From positions 6,188,229 to 6,252,228 of the forward strand of contig OZ037770.1 in the NCBI GenBank assembly GCA_964035545.1: a stretch of 64,000 bases of DNA. Direction: 5' to 3'. The notes under the pieces were generated by a model, which saw only the letters and a program-made list of their open reading frames with translations, did no database searches and was not told where the DNA came from. Shown piece by piece: positions 30,465-43,044 of this stretch; position 1 is the stretch's first letter; each line of letters opens with the position of its first letter. A program made the translations under genes and the position numbers. The stretch comes from Bugula neritina (taxonomy: Eukaryota; Bryozoa; Gymnolaemata; Cheilostomatida; Bugulidae).

Positions 30465-33400
30465 CTACTGCTTAGAAACACGTCTACTCCTGACTGCATC
30501 AGCGTATAAAAAGATCGAGCAACGTGGTTGGGGTGCGTGATTAAGACTTTGTGCACCCGGCGGATGAATTTTGTTTCTATTTCCGCCGATACAAAAGTTG
30601 ATATTTTCGTGGTGTTGACAACTCCCACATTTGCTCGATACTTTTCTCGTACGGTTTTCCCCTAGACTTTCATACGCGCCGCTTCTATCGCAGTCGCATA
30701 CGAAGTCCTTCAAGTATGCGGGGGGTTGCCTCGTACGCTGTCCCCTTTCTAGGGGGGGGGTGACACGCTCGCCGGTTCGTTAGTAGGGGCCTCTAATGGC
30801 GTCTTTACTTCACCGTTAGCGGTCACCTCTTCTTGTTCTCCGGATGGAACCCCTCCCTCCGTGGGGTTTTGCACTTCCGGAACCGGCTCGGTTTTTGGAA
30901 GTGATGGAAATAAACTTGGCGGTGGCGGACACGCTTCCGTTGGCAAAAGCTGTCGCTCCTCTCTCACCAAGTTTTCCTCCCGCGGTATGACCACTTCGTA
31001 TTCAGGTCCATGCCGCCGTCGCCCGCGCGTTGTTGTCTGCCTCCTGGGTTCCAACAACGGGGGGGCTTCGCCCACTGCATTGGGGCTAGCCCATTACGGT
31101 TTCAAGCGAGATTCATTCTGCATAGACACCTGTCCTGAGCGCTCAATCTTGTACGTATGATTGGGCATAGCCTCGACGATCACGTAGCGTCCTACGAACT
31201 TAGGCTTTAGTTTATCAGCCTGTCCGCGACGCCTACGGTAACTGACCATCCACACCTTATCTCCCGTTTGATAGAGAGGTGGTTCATCGGAATCTTCGTG
31301 CTGCACCTTCCACTGCTGTTTGCGCAGTATATCGTGTGCGGCCTTCATCCGTTCCACTAGTTCACTGGCATACTCGTGAACCGAGTTGTCTTGCTCTGGA
31401 ACGTGGTAGGTGATATGGTCAGGGACACGAGTCTCTCTCCCGAGCATCAAGAGGTTTGGGGTCTCACCAGTACTGGTGTGTGGGGTGCTACGGTATGCAC
31501 GCATGACTTGCGGCAACACCGTATCCCATTCCTCTTGCCCTCCTCCAAGGAGGAGACTCCGGAGCGCATCACCTAGCATCCGGTTGTTGTGCTCCACCAC
31601 CCCATTACCTTGAGGGTGGTAGGGGGTGGTCCGGCTCTGATTTACTCCCAGAGGTGGCAAAAGTCGCTCATTAGTTGAGACTGGAATTGAGCGCCTTGAT
31701 CAGAGTGTATCTGTTCGGGGAGACCAAAATAACAGAATACATGTTGGTCTAGTGCCCTGGCCACTGTTGGGGCTGACGCATCTGGGATAGCCAGAGCATC
31801 CACCCACCTAGTAAAGTGGTCGGTTAGTACTAAGAGCCAACTATTGCCTCTGGGGGTCAGGGGCATGGGTCCGACCAGGTCTACAGCGACTACTTGCCAG
31901 GGCCTACCAGCATATAGCCTCCGCCGTCCTGCTTCACCAGGGGGACGGCTATGCTTACTGGCCTGACAGATCTCACACTGTTTGACTCTGAGCCGGACGT
32001 CACGCTCCATTTGTGGCCAATACCACCGGAGTCGCAATTTGGATATCACTCTCTTGACCCCTGCGTGGGCCTGTTTGTGAGTATCCCAAATCAACTCACG
32101 GCGGATGGCAGTGGGGCAGACTACCCTCTTCCTCTCCGGGTGTATGCCGCTGGCGGCTAGAGAGATGGTTAGTAAACCATCCTGCCCGATCCGCAGCGAG
32201 TCCCAACGCTGACAGTATAGCCAAAACTCGGCGCATCCCTGTCGTATGCGTTCCTCGATGGGTCGTCGCCCTTCCCTTTTGGCCCGATATATGTCTGCCA
32301 CGACTCCAGGCAGCTCTTCTTGGAGCTTCTTTAGCTCTCGAACATTACCGGCCAGTACAGGGTTGGCGCGGAGGTTTTGTACACCCTCCGGGGACTCATC
32401 AACTTCCTGTCTGAGTTAACCCTGGTCCCAGTCAAACGGTGCTCCGTGGTGAGCCAGCGTCTCCAACTCGCATCGCGGGGGACCTCCATCCCTCCTCTCG
32501 ATGTTGAGACACTGTATGCAACCTCCGTCAGGTCGGCGACTCAACCCATCCGCATTGCTGTGTCTCTTGCCCGGTCGATGTTCGATCCGGTATGAGAATT
32601 CAGCTAGGATTTCGAGCCACCGGGCGACCTGACTAGAGGGCTCTGCTCTCTTGCACAACCAGATCAGCGAGGCATGATCCGTACGCAGCCGGAACTTCCT
32701 GCCATATAGGTATGGTCTGAAGTGCTTCACTGACTTGATTACTGCCAGCAGCTCCTTGCGGGTAGTGCAGTAATTTCGTTCAGCGGGTGAGAGAGACTTG
32801 CTGTAGTAGGCTACTACTACTTCTCGGCCTTCCTGCACTTGCGACAGCACAGCGCCAACATTTTGGTTACTGGCGTCAGTGTGGAGGATGTACTCCAGAG
32901 TGGGGTCTGGGTAGGCCAAGATGGGCGCCGTTAGTAGGCAGCCCTTGAGGCGGTCGAACACTCCTTGTTCGACTGGGGTCCACTGCCACGTCACTCCCAT
33001 TGCGGTGAGCCGGTTTAACGGCTGTGCTATGCCCGCAAAGTCTGGTATGTATTGTCTGTAATACCCTACCAGCCCCAAGAAAGCCCGGAGTCCGGTCAAG
33101 TCTTGGGGGGTGACCCAGTCTTCTATTGCCCGCACCTTCTCGGGATCCGTTGCCACGCCGTTTCGACCGACAACATGCCCCAGGTACTTAACATCTGGCT
33201 GCAATAGAGCGCACTTAGAAGGTTTGAGCTTAAGACCGGCACCTCGGAGTCTCTCGAAAATCTCCTGCAGACGACTGACATGTGTCTCGAAGTCTGGGGA
33301 GATCACGATGACATCATCGAGGTAGATCAGCAGTGTCTTCCAATAGAGCCTGCTGAGGACTTGCTCCATCAGCCTCTGAAAGGTGGCTGGGGCGGAGGTC

Positions 33401-35036
33401 AACCCGAAAGGCAACACCTTCCACTTCCACAACCCGTCCCGCGTGATAAATGCCGCCTTTTCCTGGGCGTCGGGACTTAGAGGAACTTGCCAATAGCCAC
33501 TCAGCAAGTCTAACGTACTGAAGTACTTGTTGCCGGCTAGGGCGTCCAACGACTCGTCAATACGAGGTAGAGGGTAGGCGTCCTGTGTGGTTACGCTATT
33601 GAGTTTGCGGTAATCCACACAGAACCGCCAACTGCCGTCTTTCTTCCGGACCAGCGCGACTGGCGAGCTCCACGCACTATGGGCGGGCTCTATCAGTCCC
33701 CGGTCCAGAAGATCCCGTACTTGTCGGCTAACCTCCTTCATTTTCTCCGGCCCCAGTCTGCGTGTGGGCTTCCGGACAGGGACTGTCCCCGCAGTCAGCG
33801 GTATTTCGTGTTTGACAATTCCAGTCAGTCCCACGTCATGATCTCCGCTGCTGAACACACACCGTAGTTGCGCAGTAACTTCGCCATAACTTGGCGTTCT
33901 CTGTTACTCGCGCAGCCGCTACAGGCTGTGTCATACAACTCCCGGAGATGTGCTGGGACTGTTCCTCGCCCTTGAGTAGGGCACTGAGGGAGTACTTCTG
34001 TCGCATCACCCAGCGACGGGCCTACGTCCTCCTCCTGAACAGAGTAAAAACGGCCCAGCATCGACCCAGTCGGAAGCTTGACAGACTCGGTAAAGGGGTT
34101 GACGCACTGCACTAAGATCTCCCCTTGTTCAGTCAGCTGATTCAGACTGCTGGCAAGTTGGATCTTTTCGTGCGCGCCTTCAACTACCCCGAGTCCAGAG
34201 ATCCGGCTATTGTTCACCCTGCAGTGAATGGTAGCCCGAGAGCGGCCTGGTATGGTATGGTTGCGTACCACTTGCACACCTCCCACTAAATTGCGGCCGA
34301 ACTTGTCGACGCAGGCGAGTTCTCGCCCGGACATCATCATCGCAGATTTGCTAAAGTCGATGTGACATCCGTGCCGTTTTAGGAATGGCATCCCGAGGAT
34401 GGCGTCCTCCTTGAGCTGACTGACGATGAACGTCTCTTGGATCGTTTGATCACGGACTCCTCCCGTCAGTTCAATTATACCATAGAAGGGAAGGCACGAC
34501 CCGTCAGCTAGGGTGCCGTACTCCCCTTCGTATGATTCCATCTCGCCCCATACCCTAGCACTGAGGGTGTCGAAGAGTTGGCGGCTCAAGAGGTTCGTGG
34601 TACAGCCCGAATCAATGAGGAAAGTAACAGCTTTGCCTTCCAGTTTACCGGGCAAGAAATAGCTGTTCCCATGGGGCTGCACCTGAACTCTCCCTTCAGG
34701 CCTTACTCTCGCAGGGAGTACCTCCCTCGCTTTGGGTCGCGAAGGAGGTCTCTTGGGGCGGTGGTAAGTAGGCCTCGAGGGTGCCGAGGCTAGATTCCCG
34801 GCTACCTTTGTGGCCTCCCATCCAGATTTTAGAGCTTGTAGCCCTGCGAATCTGTTGTGAAGGGGCATGGAAAAGGTAGCGGCGGGGCGGAGCCCCTTGC
34901 TGGTCCGTCGTGGCTGTTGCCACGGTTGGTTACCAGTACGCGGTACCCGTCTGGGTGACCTGCGTTTCTTCTTCCCTGGAGGTTTCATCGTCGGCCCGCA
35001 GGAGGTGGGAACATCTGCGGGCCGCGGTAGTTTAAC
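30465..35036 (-). pseudogene. pol: Pol of element A, disrupted
   Basis: Aligns along its length with element 1 pol: protease DSG, RT, RNase H, integrase and tail are recognisable. Breaks seen: a 1-nt deletion near 33867, an in-frame TAA at 32418-32416 (after FDWDQG), a 1-nt deletion near 31650, TAA at 31096-31094, and a length change in a C run near 30755. The final piece (30713-30465) keeps the Cys-rich tail and the stop at the same place as in element 1. Not translatable as a whole. Confidence 0.9.
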
Positions 35037-35935
35037 CCCTGATTTAGGAAGGGACAGTATCGGCGGAAATGTCCTTGATTTCCGCACTCCCAGGAAAAAC
35101 TGACTGTTTCCCCCTGTGGCGGCGCCGGTGGCCGCACGGGCTCAGTGGCGGTACTTACTGGGGTTTGGGGTGTCAGTGTTGCTATCAGTTTGGCCAGCAT
35201 GTCTGTCAGTTGAGTGACTTTTGATGCCGTCGCCAGCTGGGACACGGCAGCCGCGGCGGTTTCCTCCCCTTGTCCCGCGGCTGTGTCCGCGCGGTTTACC
35301 TCCACTTAACGGGAGCTCCCGCGACTTTTATGCATTTGATTAGCTAGGAGGTAAGCTTCCCCCTCAGTCAGAGCATCTTCAACGGTGGTGACTCCCCTAG
35401 CTAGAAACTGGTGGTGGAGACCCAAATCGTCGACAGATGCTATGAAAGCGTCGAGGGTATACCTCTCGCGGTTGACTGGGGTCAAGACGATGTACGCGAT
35501 CTGTGCCAGCTTCATGACCGCGGCGGCGTGCTCCCGCAGCGGAGTGCGGGGATCACGCCGCAACCTCTGCAATCGGGCCCTGGGATCTGTAGCAGAGAGG
35601 CCGAAGCGGGCCCGCAGAGAAGCAAAGATATTATCAATGTCTACGCCCAGCCCATAAGGCTTGGCTTTGTCCATCAATGCTATTCTAAGCTTCAGCAAGG
35701 CCACCCTAGGGGGCCACTGGGCGACGTCCATTACGTCGCTAAACTCTTGGATAATTTGTTCCACCTCCTCTTCACCCGTGAAGGTGGGCGCCTTTAACCG
35801 GTAGCGGTCTTCAGTTAGTTCTCGCGGAACCCTTCGCTCTTCTACTATATAGTTAACAGGCATTGTCTCTACAGCATTGTCTCTACGCTCACCTTCTACT
35901 GCCGGTGGTTGCGTTCCAGAATTTTCAGTCTCCAT
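34985..35935 (-). pseudogene. gag: Gag of element A, one stop and a lost zinc-knuckle cysteine
   Basis: One frame from ATG 35935 to 34985, interrupted by a single TAA at 35308-35306 (CAA in element 1). The capsid region is almost the same as in element 1. The zinc knuckle reads SWECGNQGHFRRYC, so the first cysteine is replaced by serine. The C-terminus overlaps the frameshift signal. Confidence 0.88.
34992..35036 (-). promoter_or_regulatory. -1 frameshift signal of element A
   Basis: Minus strand: GTTAAAC (35036-35030, in the gag frame), spacer of 5, 10-bp perfect stem CGGCCCGCAG (35024-35015) with CTGCGGGCCG (35001-34992), 13-nt loop. Pol is in the -1 frame. Confidence 0.85.
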
Positions 35936-35947
35936 CTTGGATGCACT

Positions 35948-35965
35948 ATCCCACCGCTGCCACCA
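35948..35965 (-). promoter_or_regulatory. Primer binding site, tRNA-Leu type (element A)
   Basis: The same 18 bases as in element 1, one base inside the 5' LTR. Confidence 0.85.
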
Positions 35966-35966
35966 C

Positions 35967-36273
35967 TGTTATGTTTTTCAGATTTAGGATTGATATGCTA
36001 TCCAGAGAGTCTAATTACTTGCTATAGAACTGCACCAGGTTAAGTCGAGTGAACGAGTATATATTTTACACACAATAATACATTATAAAAACGATACAAA
36101 TACATCTGACAATTTACACATCTAGTCTATTCAGCACTCTAACTTCGACTGAGTTAGCAGCGGGAAACTATAATTGCTGCTATTTGTTAAACACGCGAAT
36201 TGGCTATCCATTGTTCCGGGTCAATTACGCGACCCTACATGTTGTGCTGCTGGTAGCTCCACGAGCCACCACA
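35967..36273 (-). repeat. 5' LTR of element A
   Basis: 307 bp, complete; the reference for recognising the broken 3' LTR. Confidence 0.95.
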
Positions 36274-36309
36274 ATACAATAAAGAATTGCACTATTAAAA
36301 TCCATCACA

Positions 36310-37585
36310 CTCGCCACACCTATCGAAAAGTACACTCTACGATTGATACTTGCATGACGACATCATTTTGAAAAATAAAAGGAAATGAAAATAAAACAAA
36401 ATAAAAGATCAAAACAACAACAGGAATGAGAGAACACAAAATATGTATTCAAAATGATTTCCACATTGTAACGAGATCGATCCGGGTCTGTCACAGGGTA
36501 GAGCGTCTCTCACCAAATAATGTAGGGTAGCATGAACTTAGTGGGAAAGGGAGGTACTGCTTCACACTCATCTAGTCGAAACCAAGCGATGGGGGTCGAG
36601 GAGTCCCCAGAAGAATCAAGCGTGGCAAGGAATCTCTCCAAAGGGGGAGAGAAGGAAAGGGGGTCGGAGAGTACAAAGGAATCTCCCCAAAAGAGGGGAG
36701 ATGGAGGGGGTTGACTGGTCTCTTTAATACGAACATCCACACTCATCGTCGTCGAATTCCCAAAAAGGAGGAAAGGAAAGGCTTCTTCATCTTGACTTCT
36801 ATTTTTACTTTTTACTTCATGCAGGAATCTTTAATATTACTTCTTCTTCTTGTTATTCTTTTATACGGCTTTATTATTAGAGTGTAGCCACAGGAGAGAA
36901 AAGAGAGGAGCTACTCTGTCTATACCGGAACGTAGTCGCCAGGAGAGGAGAGGAGAGGAGAGGAACTACTGTGTCAGTTGTCTCTGGCACTTCTGTTATG
37001 ACGATCATCAGCACTGCTGTCATGTCTCTACAAGAGTCTAGTCAAGCAGCCAGCATCTAGTCGACAAATGAGATGAATGATGTGACTGCGCTATACGCCA
37101 GGAGAAGGAAATTGGCCCCACCATTACAGTCTCACCTGCAACAGAATGTCAGCAACTGTTGAAGGGGTTTGCACCTGTCAGTACGACACCTCGACTGAGT
37201 CTCGCAATCACTAACCACTGATTAATATTTAAATCATGTGGTCGACCGCCCCACTCAAGTCGTCAGTGAATCACCTGACTTGGGAAATCAGCTTTATCGT
37301 CATGATAAAGCGAGACTGATTTAGGCTACCAGCTTGAATTCTACTTAAATAATAGAATTATACTAGTAGACTTACCATAAGACAGCCCTGACTTTAGTCT
37401 GCTGCCCACTTAGGCTACGTAGTGCGCCAGCCTGCCAAGTACGTGCGTGCACGTTGGCAGTTGAATCAGAGAAGAACGCTTTTCGCAGTGAAAGTGATTG
37501 TATAATACCCCTTTCACTAGCGAGCTGACTTCGCTCTTTTCTTACCCCCGGTGGTGTTTTGTATTACACCACTGGGGTAGGCAAC
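36310..37585 (-). other. 3' region of element B without ORF3
   Basis: Between the pol stop and the 3' LTR. No zinc-finger ORF is found; purine-rich blocks (about 36590-36715, 36935-36965) leave meaningless open frames. Just after the pol stop is an inverted repeat CCCGGTGGTGT / ACACCACTGGG (about 37546-37576, one wobble) and a second, GCTTTATC / GATAAAGC, lies near 37290. The polypurine candidate AGGTGTGGCGAG adjoins the LTR. Confidence 0.55.
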
Positions 37586-39747
37586 TCACAATTGCGTCTC
37601 CTTATATCTTGGAAATGCAACTCTCAATTGCTCGTCCCCCAAGATTTCTTTTATGATAGCTGATGGATGTTTTTCCACTGCATCACACAAGAAATCTTTT
37701 AAATAAGATGGAGGCGCCCTAGTGCATTGTCTACGCTCCAACTGCACTGGGGAATTTGCTACGACTGGTGACTCTTCCACCACAGGTGGTGTCGCCAGTA
37801 CGGGGGGGTCCACCAGTACGGGTGGTCCTCCCCTAGCTGCCTCTTCCTCATGATTTTGAGGAATTTCCATCTGATCCGGGACGATGGGCCTGTCGACCGG
37901 CTCCACAGGTGGTGGGGTCGGCTCTGACAGGTCTTCAGGTGTGTCGACCTCCTCTTCCTGGGGTGGAGGAGGTTGGGGCTGGTCGGCTGACGCATCAGCC
38001 ACCCCGTCCTGGTCTGGCAGTATCTCCTCGATCTCTCGGTACGCCATGGGTCGCCCCCTCATAGGAGGGCGCCTAGCTGGCTCTAAGAGAGGAGGTGCTT
38101 GACCTGCCGCGTCAGGACTTGCCCAGTGAGGTTTCAGCCGTGCCTCGTTCTGGATCGACACTTGTCCAGACCGTTCCACTTTATAGGTGTGATTTGGCAT
38201 CACCTCAATTACGCAGTAGGGACCTACGAACTTCGGCTGCAACTTGGCTGCCTGTCCGCGCCTGCGGCGATGACTGGTCATCCAGACCCAGTCCCCCACC
38301 TTGTATAAAGGTGGGTCGTCAGAGTCACCACTTCTGACCTGCCACTGCTGCTCACGTAGCACCTCGTGAGCCGTCCCCATGCGTTTTACGAGCTTGTCCA
38401 CGTAGTCGTGGACATTGCTCTCGGAAGTCGGAACATGATAGGTTACGTGCTCAGGAACCCTTGTTTCTCTCCCCAGCATGAGAAAATTAGGGGTCTCTAG
38501 TGTACTGGAGTGAGGGGTACTGCGGTACGCTCGCATGATCTGCGGCAACACCAAGTCCTACTCTTCCTGGCTCCTACCGATAAGCAGGCTTCTCAGAGAG
38601 TCCCCTAGCATTCGGTTGTTCCGCTCCACAACCCCGTTCCCTTGCGGGTGATATGGGGTCGTCCGACTCTGGTTTACCCCCCACACTTTACAGAGATCGC
38701 TCATGAGTTGCGACTGAAACTGGGCGCCTTGGTCAGAGTGTATCTGCTCCGGCAAGCCGAAATAGCAGAACACCTGCTGATCCAAGGCTCTGGCCAGCGA
38801 GGGGGCCGATGCATCTGGAATGGCCAGTGCATCAGCCCACCGCGTGAAATGGTCAGTTAATACCAGTATCCAGTTATTACCTCTCGCTGTTGTGGGCATG
38901 CGGCCTACCACATCGACAGCAACCACCTGCCATGGACGACCGGCATGGAGGCGGCGCCTCCCTGCGGTCTCAGTGGGGCGGCCATGCTAGCTAGCTTGGC
39001 AAACCTCGCACTTCCGCACCCGGAGTCGGACATCCCGGGTCATACCGGGCCAAAACTACTGGAGTTGAAGACACCTGGTCACCCGGCTAGCTCCTGCGTG
39101 AGCTTGCTTATGGGTGTCCCAGATCAACTCCCGCCTCAGAGCTGACGGGCAGACTACCCTCTCTCGTTCACTGCGATTGGTGCCGGCTGCCAACGTAATC
39201 GTAAGCAGCCCATCGCTGTTGAACCTGAGGGAGTCCCAGCGGTCACAGAAGTACTTAAACTCAGTACTCTTCACTTGCTGTTCCGCCTCACTCGGCCGCC
39301 GTCCCTCCTTCTTGGCCCGGACTAGGTCAGCTACCACTCCTGGTAGCGTAGCCTTGAGCCGACATAGCTCCCTGACGTTCCGAAGCAACGTGGGGTTTGC
39401 GTGAAGGTTGTTAACAGCTTTGTTAGGAGATTCGGACAGGAGTTGCCCTTCTTCCCAGCTGTACACACCCGCTTTCCCCAACTGCGCTTCGACGTCCGAG
39501 CGAGGGGGTCCACCGTCCCTGCGCTCGATATTCTGGTACTGCTTACACCCATCTGCCTGGCGACGGCTGAGTCCATTTGCATTACCGTGTTTCTTACCGG
39601 GTCGATGTTCGATTCGATAAGAAAACTCTGCCAGGATCTTTAGCCAGCGCGCTACTTGGCTTGATGGTTCTGCCCGTCGACACAGCCATATCAGGGACGC
39701 ATGATCCGTCCGAAGCCGGAATGTGCGCCCATATAGATATGGTCTAA

Positions 39748-39789
39748 AGTGTTTGACCGCCTTGACTACTGCCAAGGCGGTCAAACACT
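39748..39789. repeat. 17-bp perfect inverted repeat inside element B pol
   Basis: AGTGTTTGACCGCCTTG (39748-39764) and its exact complement (39773-39789) are separated by 8 nt. The second arm replaces the codons expected between the NYCTT and ALAVVK blocks of RNase H, so it was created by the event that broke the frame. Confidence 0.9.
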
Positions 39790-42097
39790 GGTTGTACAGT
39801 AGTTCTTCTCAGGCGCCGGCAGGGCCTTGCTATAGTAAGCCACCACCACCTCGCGACCATCTTGGACCTGCGATAGCACAGCCCCCACATTATGGTTACT
39901 GGCATCAGTATCCAAGATGTACTCCTTCGCAGGGTCAGGATACGCCAAGATGGGTGCTTCCACTAAGCAATCCTTCAGGTGATCAAATGCCTTCTGCTCA
40001 GCCTGCGTCCACTGCCATCGCACCGCCTTTGCAGTCAGCCGATTTAACGGCTGTGCAATTCCGGAGAAGTCTGGTATGTACTGACGATAGTACCCTACCA
40101 GCTCCAGGAATGCCCGCAATTCAGAGAGGTTGACAGGGACGGCCCAGTCCCTCACAGCCCGTACCTTCTCGGGGTCGGTGGCGACTCCGTCTCGACCAAC
40201 TACATGGCCCAGGTACTTAACCTCGCATTGCAGTAATGCACACTTCGAGGGCTTTAGCTTCAGGCTCGCAGCTCGGAGTCTGTCGAACACCTCCCTGAGT
40301 CGACTGACATGTCTGTCAAAGTTGGGGGAGATGATGATGACATCATCGAGATAGATGAGCAAGGTCTTCCAGTGCAGTCGACTCAGGACCTGCTCCATGA
40401 GTTGCTGGAAGGTGGCTGGTGCGGACGTAAGTCCGAATGGCAACACCTTCGATTTCCAGAGCCCATCCCGCGTTATAAACGCGGCCTTGTCCTGTGCTTC
40501 AGGACTCAGGGGCACCTGCCAACACCCGCTTAACAAGTCCAACGTGCTGAAGAACTTGCTACCAGCTAAGGCATCGAGCGACTCATCGATCCTCGGGAGA
40601 GGGTAAGCGTCCTGGATGGTCACGCTGTTCAGCCTGCGATAGTCAACGCAAAACCTCCAGCTACCATCCTTTTTCCGAACCAGGACGACTGGAGAACTCC
40701 AGGCCCCATGGCCAGGCTCAATCAGGTCCCGGTTCAGAAGGTCTTGCACCTGACGGCTCACTTCTCTCTCCTTCTCAGGACCTAACCGGCGGGTCGGCTG
40801 CCGAATAGGCGCCGTCCCCGCCGCCAGGGGTATCTCATGACAGACAGTTTTAGTCAGACCCATGTCATGGTCGCCGCAACTAAACACGTCCTTGTACTCA
40901 GAGAGTAGCCGCGCCATCACCAGGCGTTCTTGCTTGCTCTCACAGCCATCACAGGCATCCTCGTACAACTCTGCTACGTGTTCAGGCACCGGCCCCCTGC
41001 CGTCTCTAGTGGGTACTCCCCGGGCGTCGTCCGCTGTTTCCAGCGCGGGCCCTACATCCTCCTCTTGCACGGAGTGGAACTTCCCTACTAGAGACCCGGC
41101 CGGTAATTCTACCGGCTCCGTGAAAGGGTTTACGCACTGGACCAGGAACTCCCCCCACTCATCCAGTCTATTCAGACTGTTAGCGAGCTGGACGCCCCCC
41201 AGTGCACCTTCCACCACTCCGAGCTCAGAGATTTCCCTACAGTTCACTCTGCAGCGAACTGTAGCCCGGGAGCGCCCAGGTACAGTACAGCGCTGTACCA
41301 CCTGCACTCCCCCCCCCACCAAGGGTCGACCAAATCGGTCGACACAGGCCAGCTCACGCCCCGCCATCACTACTGCCGACTTACTAAAGTCTTTGTAGCA
41401 CCTGTGTCGTTTCAGAAATGGCATGCCCAAGATGGCATCCTCCTTGAGTTGACTGACGATGAAGGTCTCACTGATCGTCTGATCACGGACTCTACCAGTC
41501 AACTGGATTACCCCATAGAAGGGAATACACGACCCGTCCGCCAACGTGCCGTGCTCCCCTTCATATGGTTCTAGGCTAGACCTATCCCTGGCACTGAGAG
41601 TGTCGAATAGACGTTGACTCAGTATATTTGTGGTGCACCCAGTATCCAAGAGGAATGTGACAGCTTTGCCAGCAAGGTTGCCGGGAAGGAAACAGCTGCT
41701 TCCATATGGCTGAGCGCTCACTGAGCGATTTGTCTCTTGAGGCGACACCTCATGTGCATGGAGTTGGGGATGCACCTGTGCTTTTCGGTTGCGAGGGGGT
41801 CATCGACGTTGCATCGGCGGGCAGGGTACGTCTCGGTCTCGCTCACACACGGGCGGCCGAGTGAATTCTCGGACTGATGCTCGTGTGGGCAACCGAGAAA
41901 AATCCCTGTTGTGCTTCCACTCGTCGATCACTCCCTCATCAAGCAAACCTTCAAAGCGGTTTTTGAGTGCCCAAGCCGGAGGTATTGGTGGGCCTTGCGG
42001 CCGACTCACTCTCTTTGAGGCTTGCCACTCTGGCGAAGGCGGCCTCCTCACCCGGTGGGGTGTGGGCCTTAGCCTCTGCCTTGGGGGGTTAAACTGG

Positions 42098-42141
42098 GGC
42101 CCACGGTAGGCGGAAGTTACCGTGGGCCGTCGCTGTTTAAC
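42098..42141 (-). promoter_or_regulatory. -1 frameshift signal of element B
   Basis: Minus strand: GTTAAAC (42141-42135, in the gag frame), 6-nt spacer, 11-bp perfect stem GGCCCACGGTA (42128-42118) with TACCGTGGGCC (42108-42098), 9-nt loop. The gag stop TAA lies in the stem/loop. Pol is in the -1 frame. Confidence 0.83.
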
Positions 42142-42989
42142 CGCCTCCCACTGCTGCGGGGGCAACTTCGTATGAAGTGCCAACCACTACCATAGCCCCA
42201 GCATACGGGGCCGCGCCTGTTGTCGACAGCTCCCGACGACCTCCTGGGTCTCTCGGCTGTTGCCTGCTGGCGCAGTTGCCTGATCTCGGCTAACAGTTCT
42301 CGAATCAAGCTCGTGGTCAAGCTAGTAGATTCGTCTGCTGTTGCCGCTGCGACCTGTACAGCTGTCTTGGCCGGCGACGTCGACACGTCGTCTGCCCCGA
42401 CCTGCTGTACTGTCGCACCAGGTCGACTTGCACTGTCGGCTTGGAAATAGGCATTCCCATGCCTTAGAGCTCTCTCCATAATCTCAACTTCGGCCACCAG
42501 CAGATGCTGTTTCAGACCGAGGTTGTTAATAGACTGGAGCAATGCATCCAGTGCTAGGCTCTGTCGACTGTCGACAGGCAAGTCGCTGTAAGCAACTTGT
42601 GCCAGTCAATCGACTACGGTAGCATGCTCTCGCAGATTGGTCTTAGGATTTCTCCTAAGACTCTGCAGTTGCACGCGAGCATCTTGAGCGGTTAATCCAA
42701 ACCGAGCTCATAGTGCTTCAAATATGTCACCGACATTCTGGCTTATCCCATAGAGTTTAGCCGGCCCTGTCAGACACAACCGCAGCTGGATCAGAGTAAC
42801 CCTGTTCGGCCATCCGCAGATGTCCGCCGCATCACTAAACTCAGTGATGAATTGCTCCACATCTTCTTTCCCTGAGAAGATGGGAGCCCGCAAGTGGTAC
42901 CTGTCCATAGGCAGCGCTGGGCCGCCTATGTGATCCTCCTCTACTGCTGCTGGCTCCTGTCTGGGCGCGTCGTCGACTTCGTTGGCCAT
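42117..42989 (-). pseudogene. gag: Gag of element B, two in-frame stops
   Basis: One frame of 290 codons from ATG 42989, interrupted by TGA at 42710-42708 (an Arg position in relatives) and another TGA near 42605. The zinc knuckle is CWGYGSGWHFIRSC, so the second cysteine has become tyrosine. Capsid blocks match the other gags. Confidence 0.85.
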
Positions 42990-43044
42990 CTTACTCCCTG
43001 GCTAGGAGCATTTGTATTAAATGGAATGCCACTGCTGCCACCAC

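Larger units (their letters stand above)
22892..36273 (-). mobile_element. Ty3/gypsy element A, inserted in the LTR of element B
   Basis: A close relative of element 1 in reverse orientation. 5' LTR 36273-35967, primer site 35965-35948 (perfect 18 nt), gag, pol, ORF3 with an intron, 3' LTR broken into 29078-28843, 28160-28138 and 22918-22892. The breaks are the BEL element and a second insertion. The 4-bp flanks are ACAC (22888-22891) and ATAC (36274-36277), an imperfect target duplication. Reassembled LTRs differ at about 6 positions (about 2%). Confidence 0.9.
37586..42141 (-). pseudogene. pol: Pol of element B, disrupted
   Basis: Protease (DTGCTTN), RT (YLDDVII), RNase H, integrase (HSDQGAQF, GVVERNNRML) and a long Pro/Glu-rich tail ending in a PPSYLKDFLCD block can all be read. 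Breaks: TGA at 41802-41800, a frameshift at about 39785 linked to an inverted duplication, TAG at 39058-39056, TAG near 38983, TAG at 38560-38558. It is clearly a separate subfamily from elements 1 and A, with about 60-70% protein similarity by eye. Confidence 0.88.

Noticed and set aside
36510..36746. Possible ORF3 of element B
   Set aside because: No zinc ligands or similarity to ORF3 of the other elements; the frame comes from purine-rich DNA.
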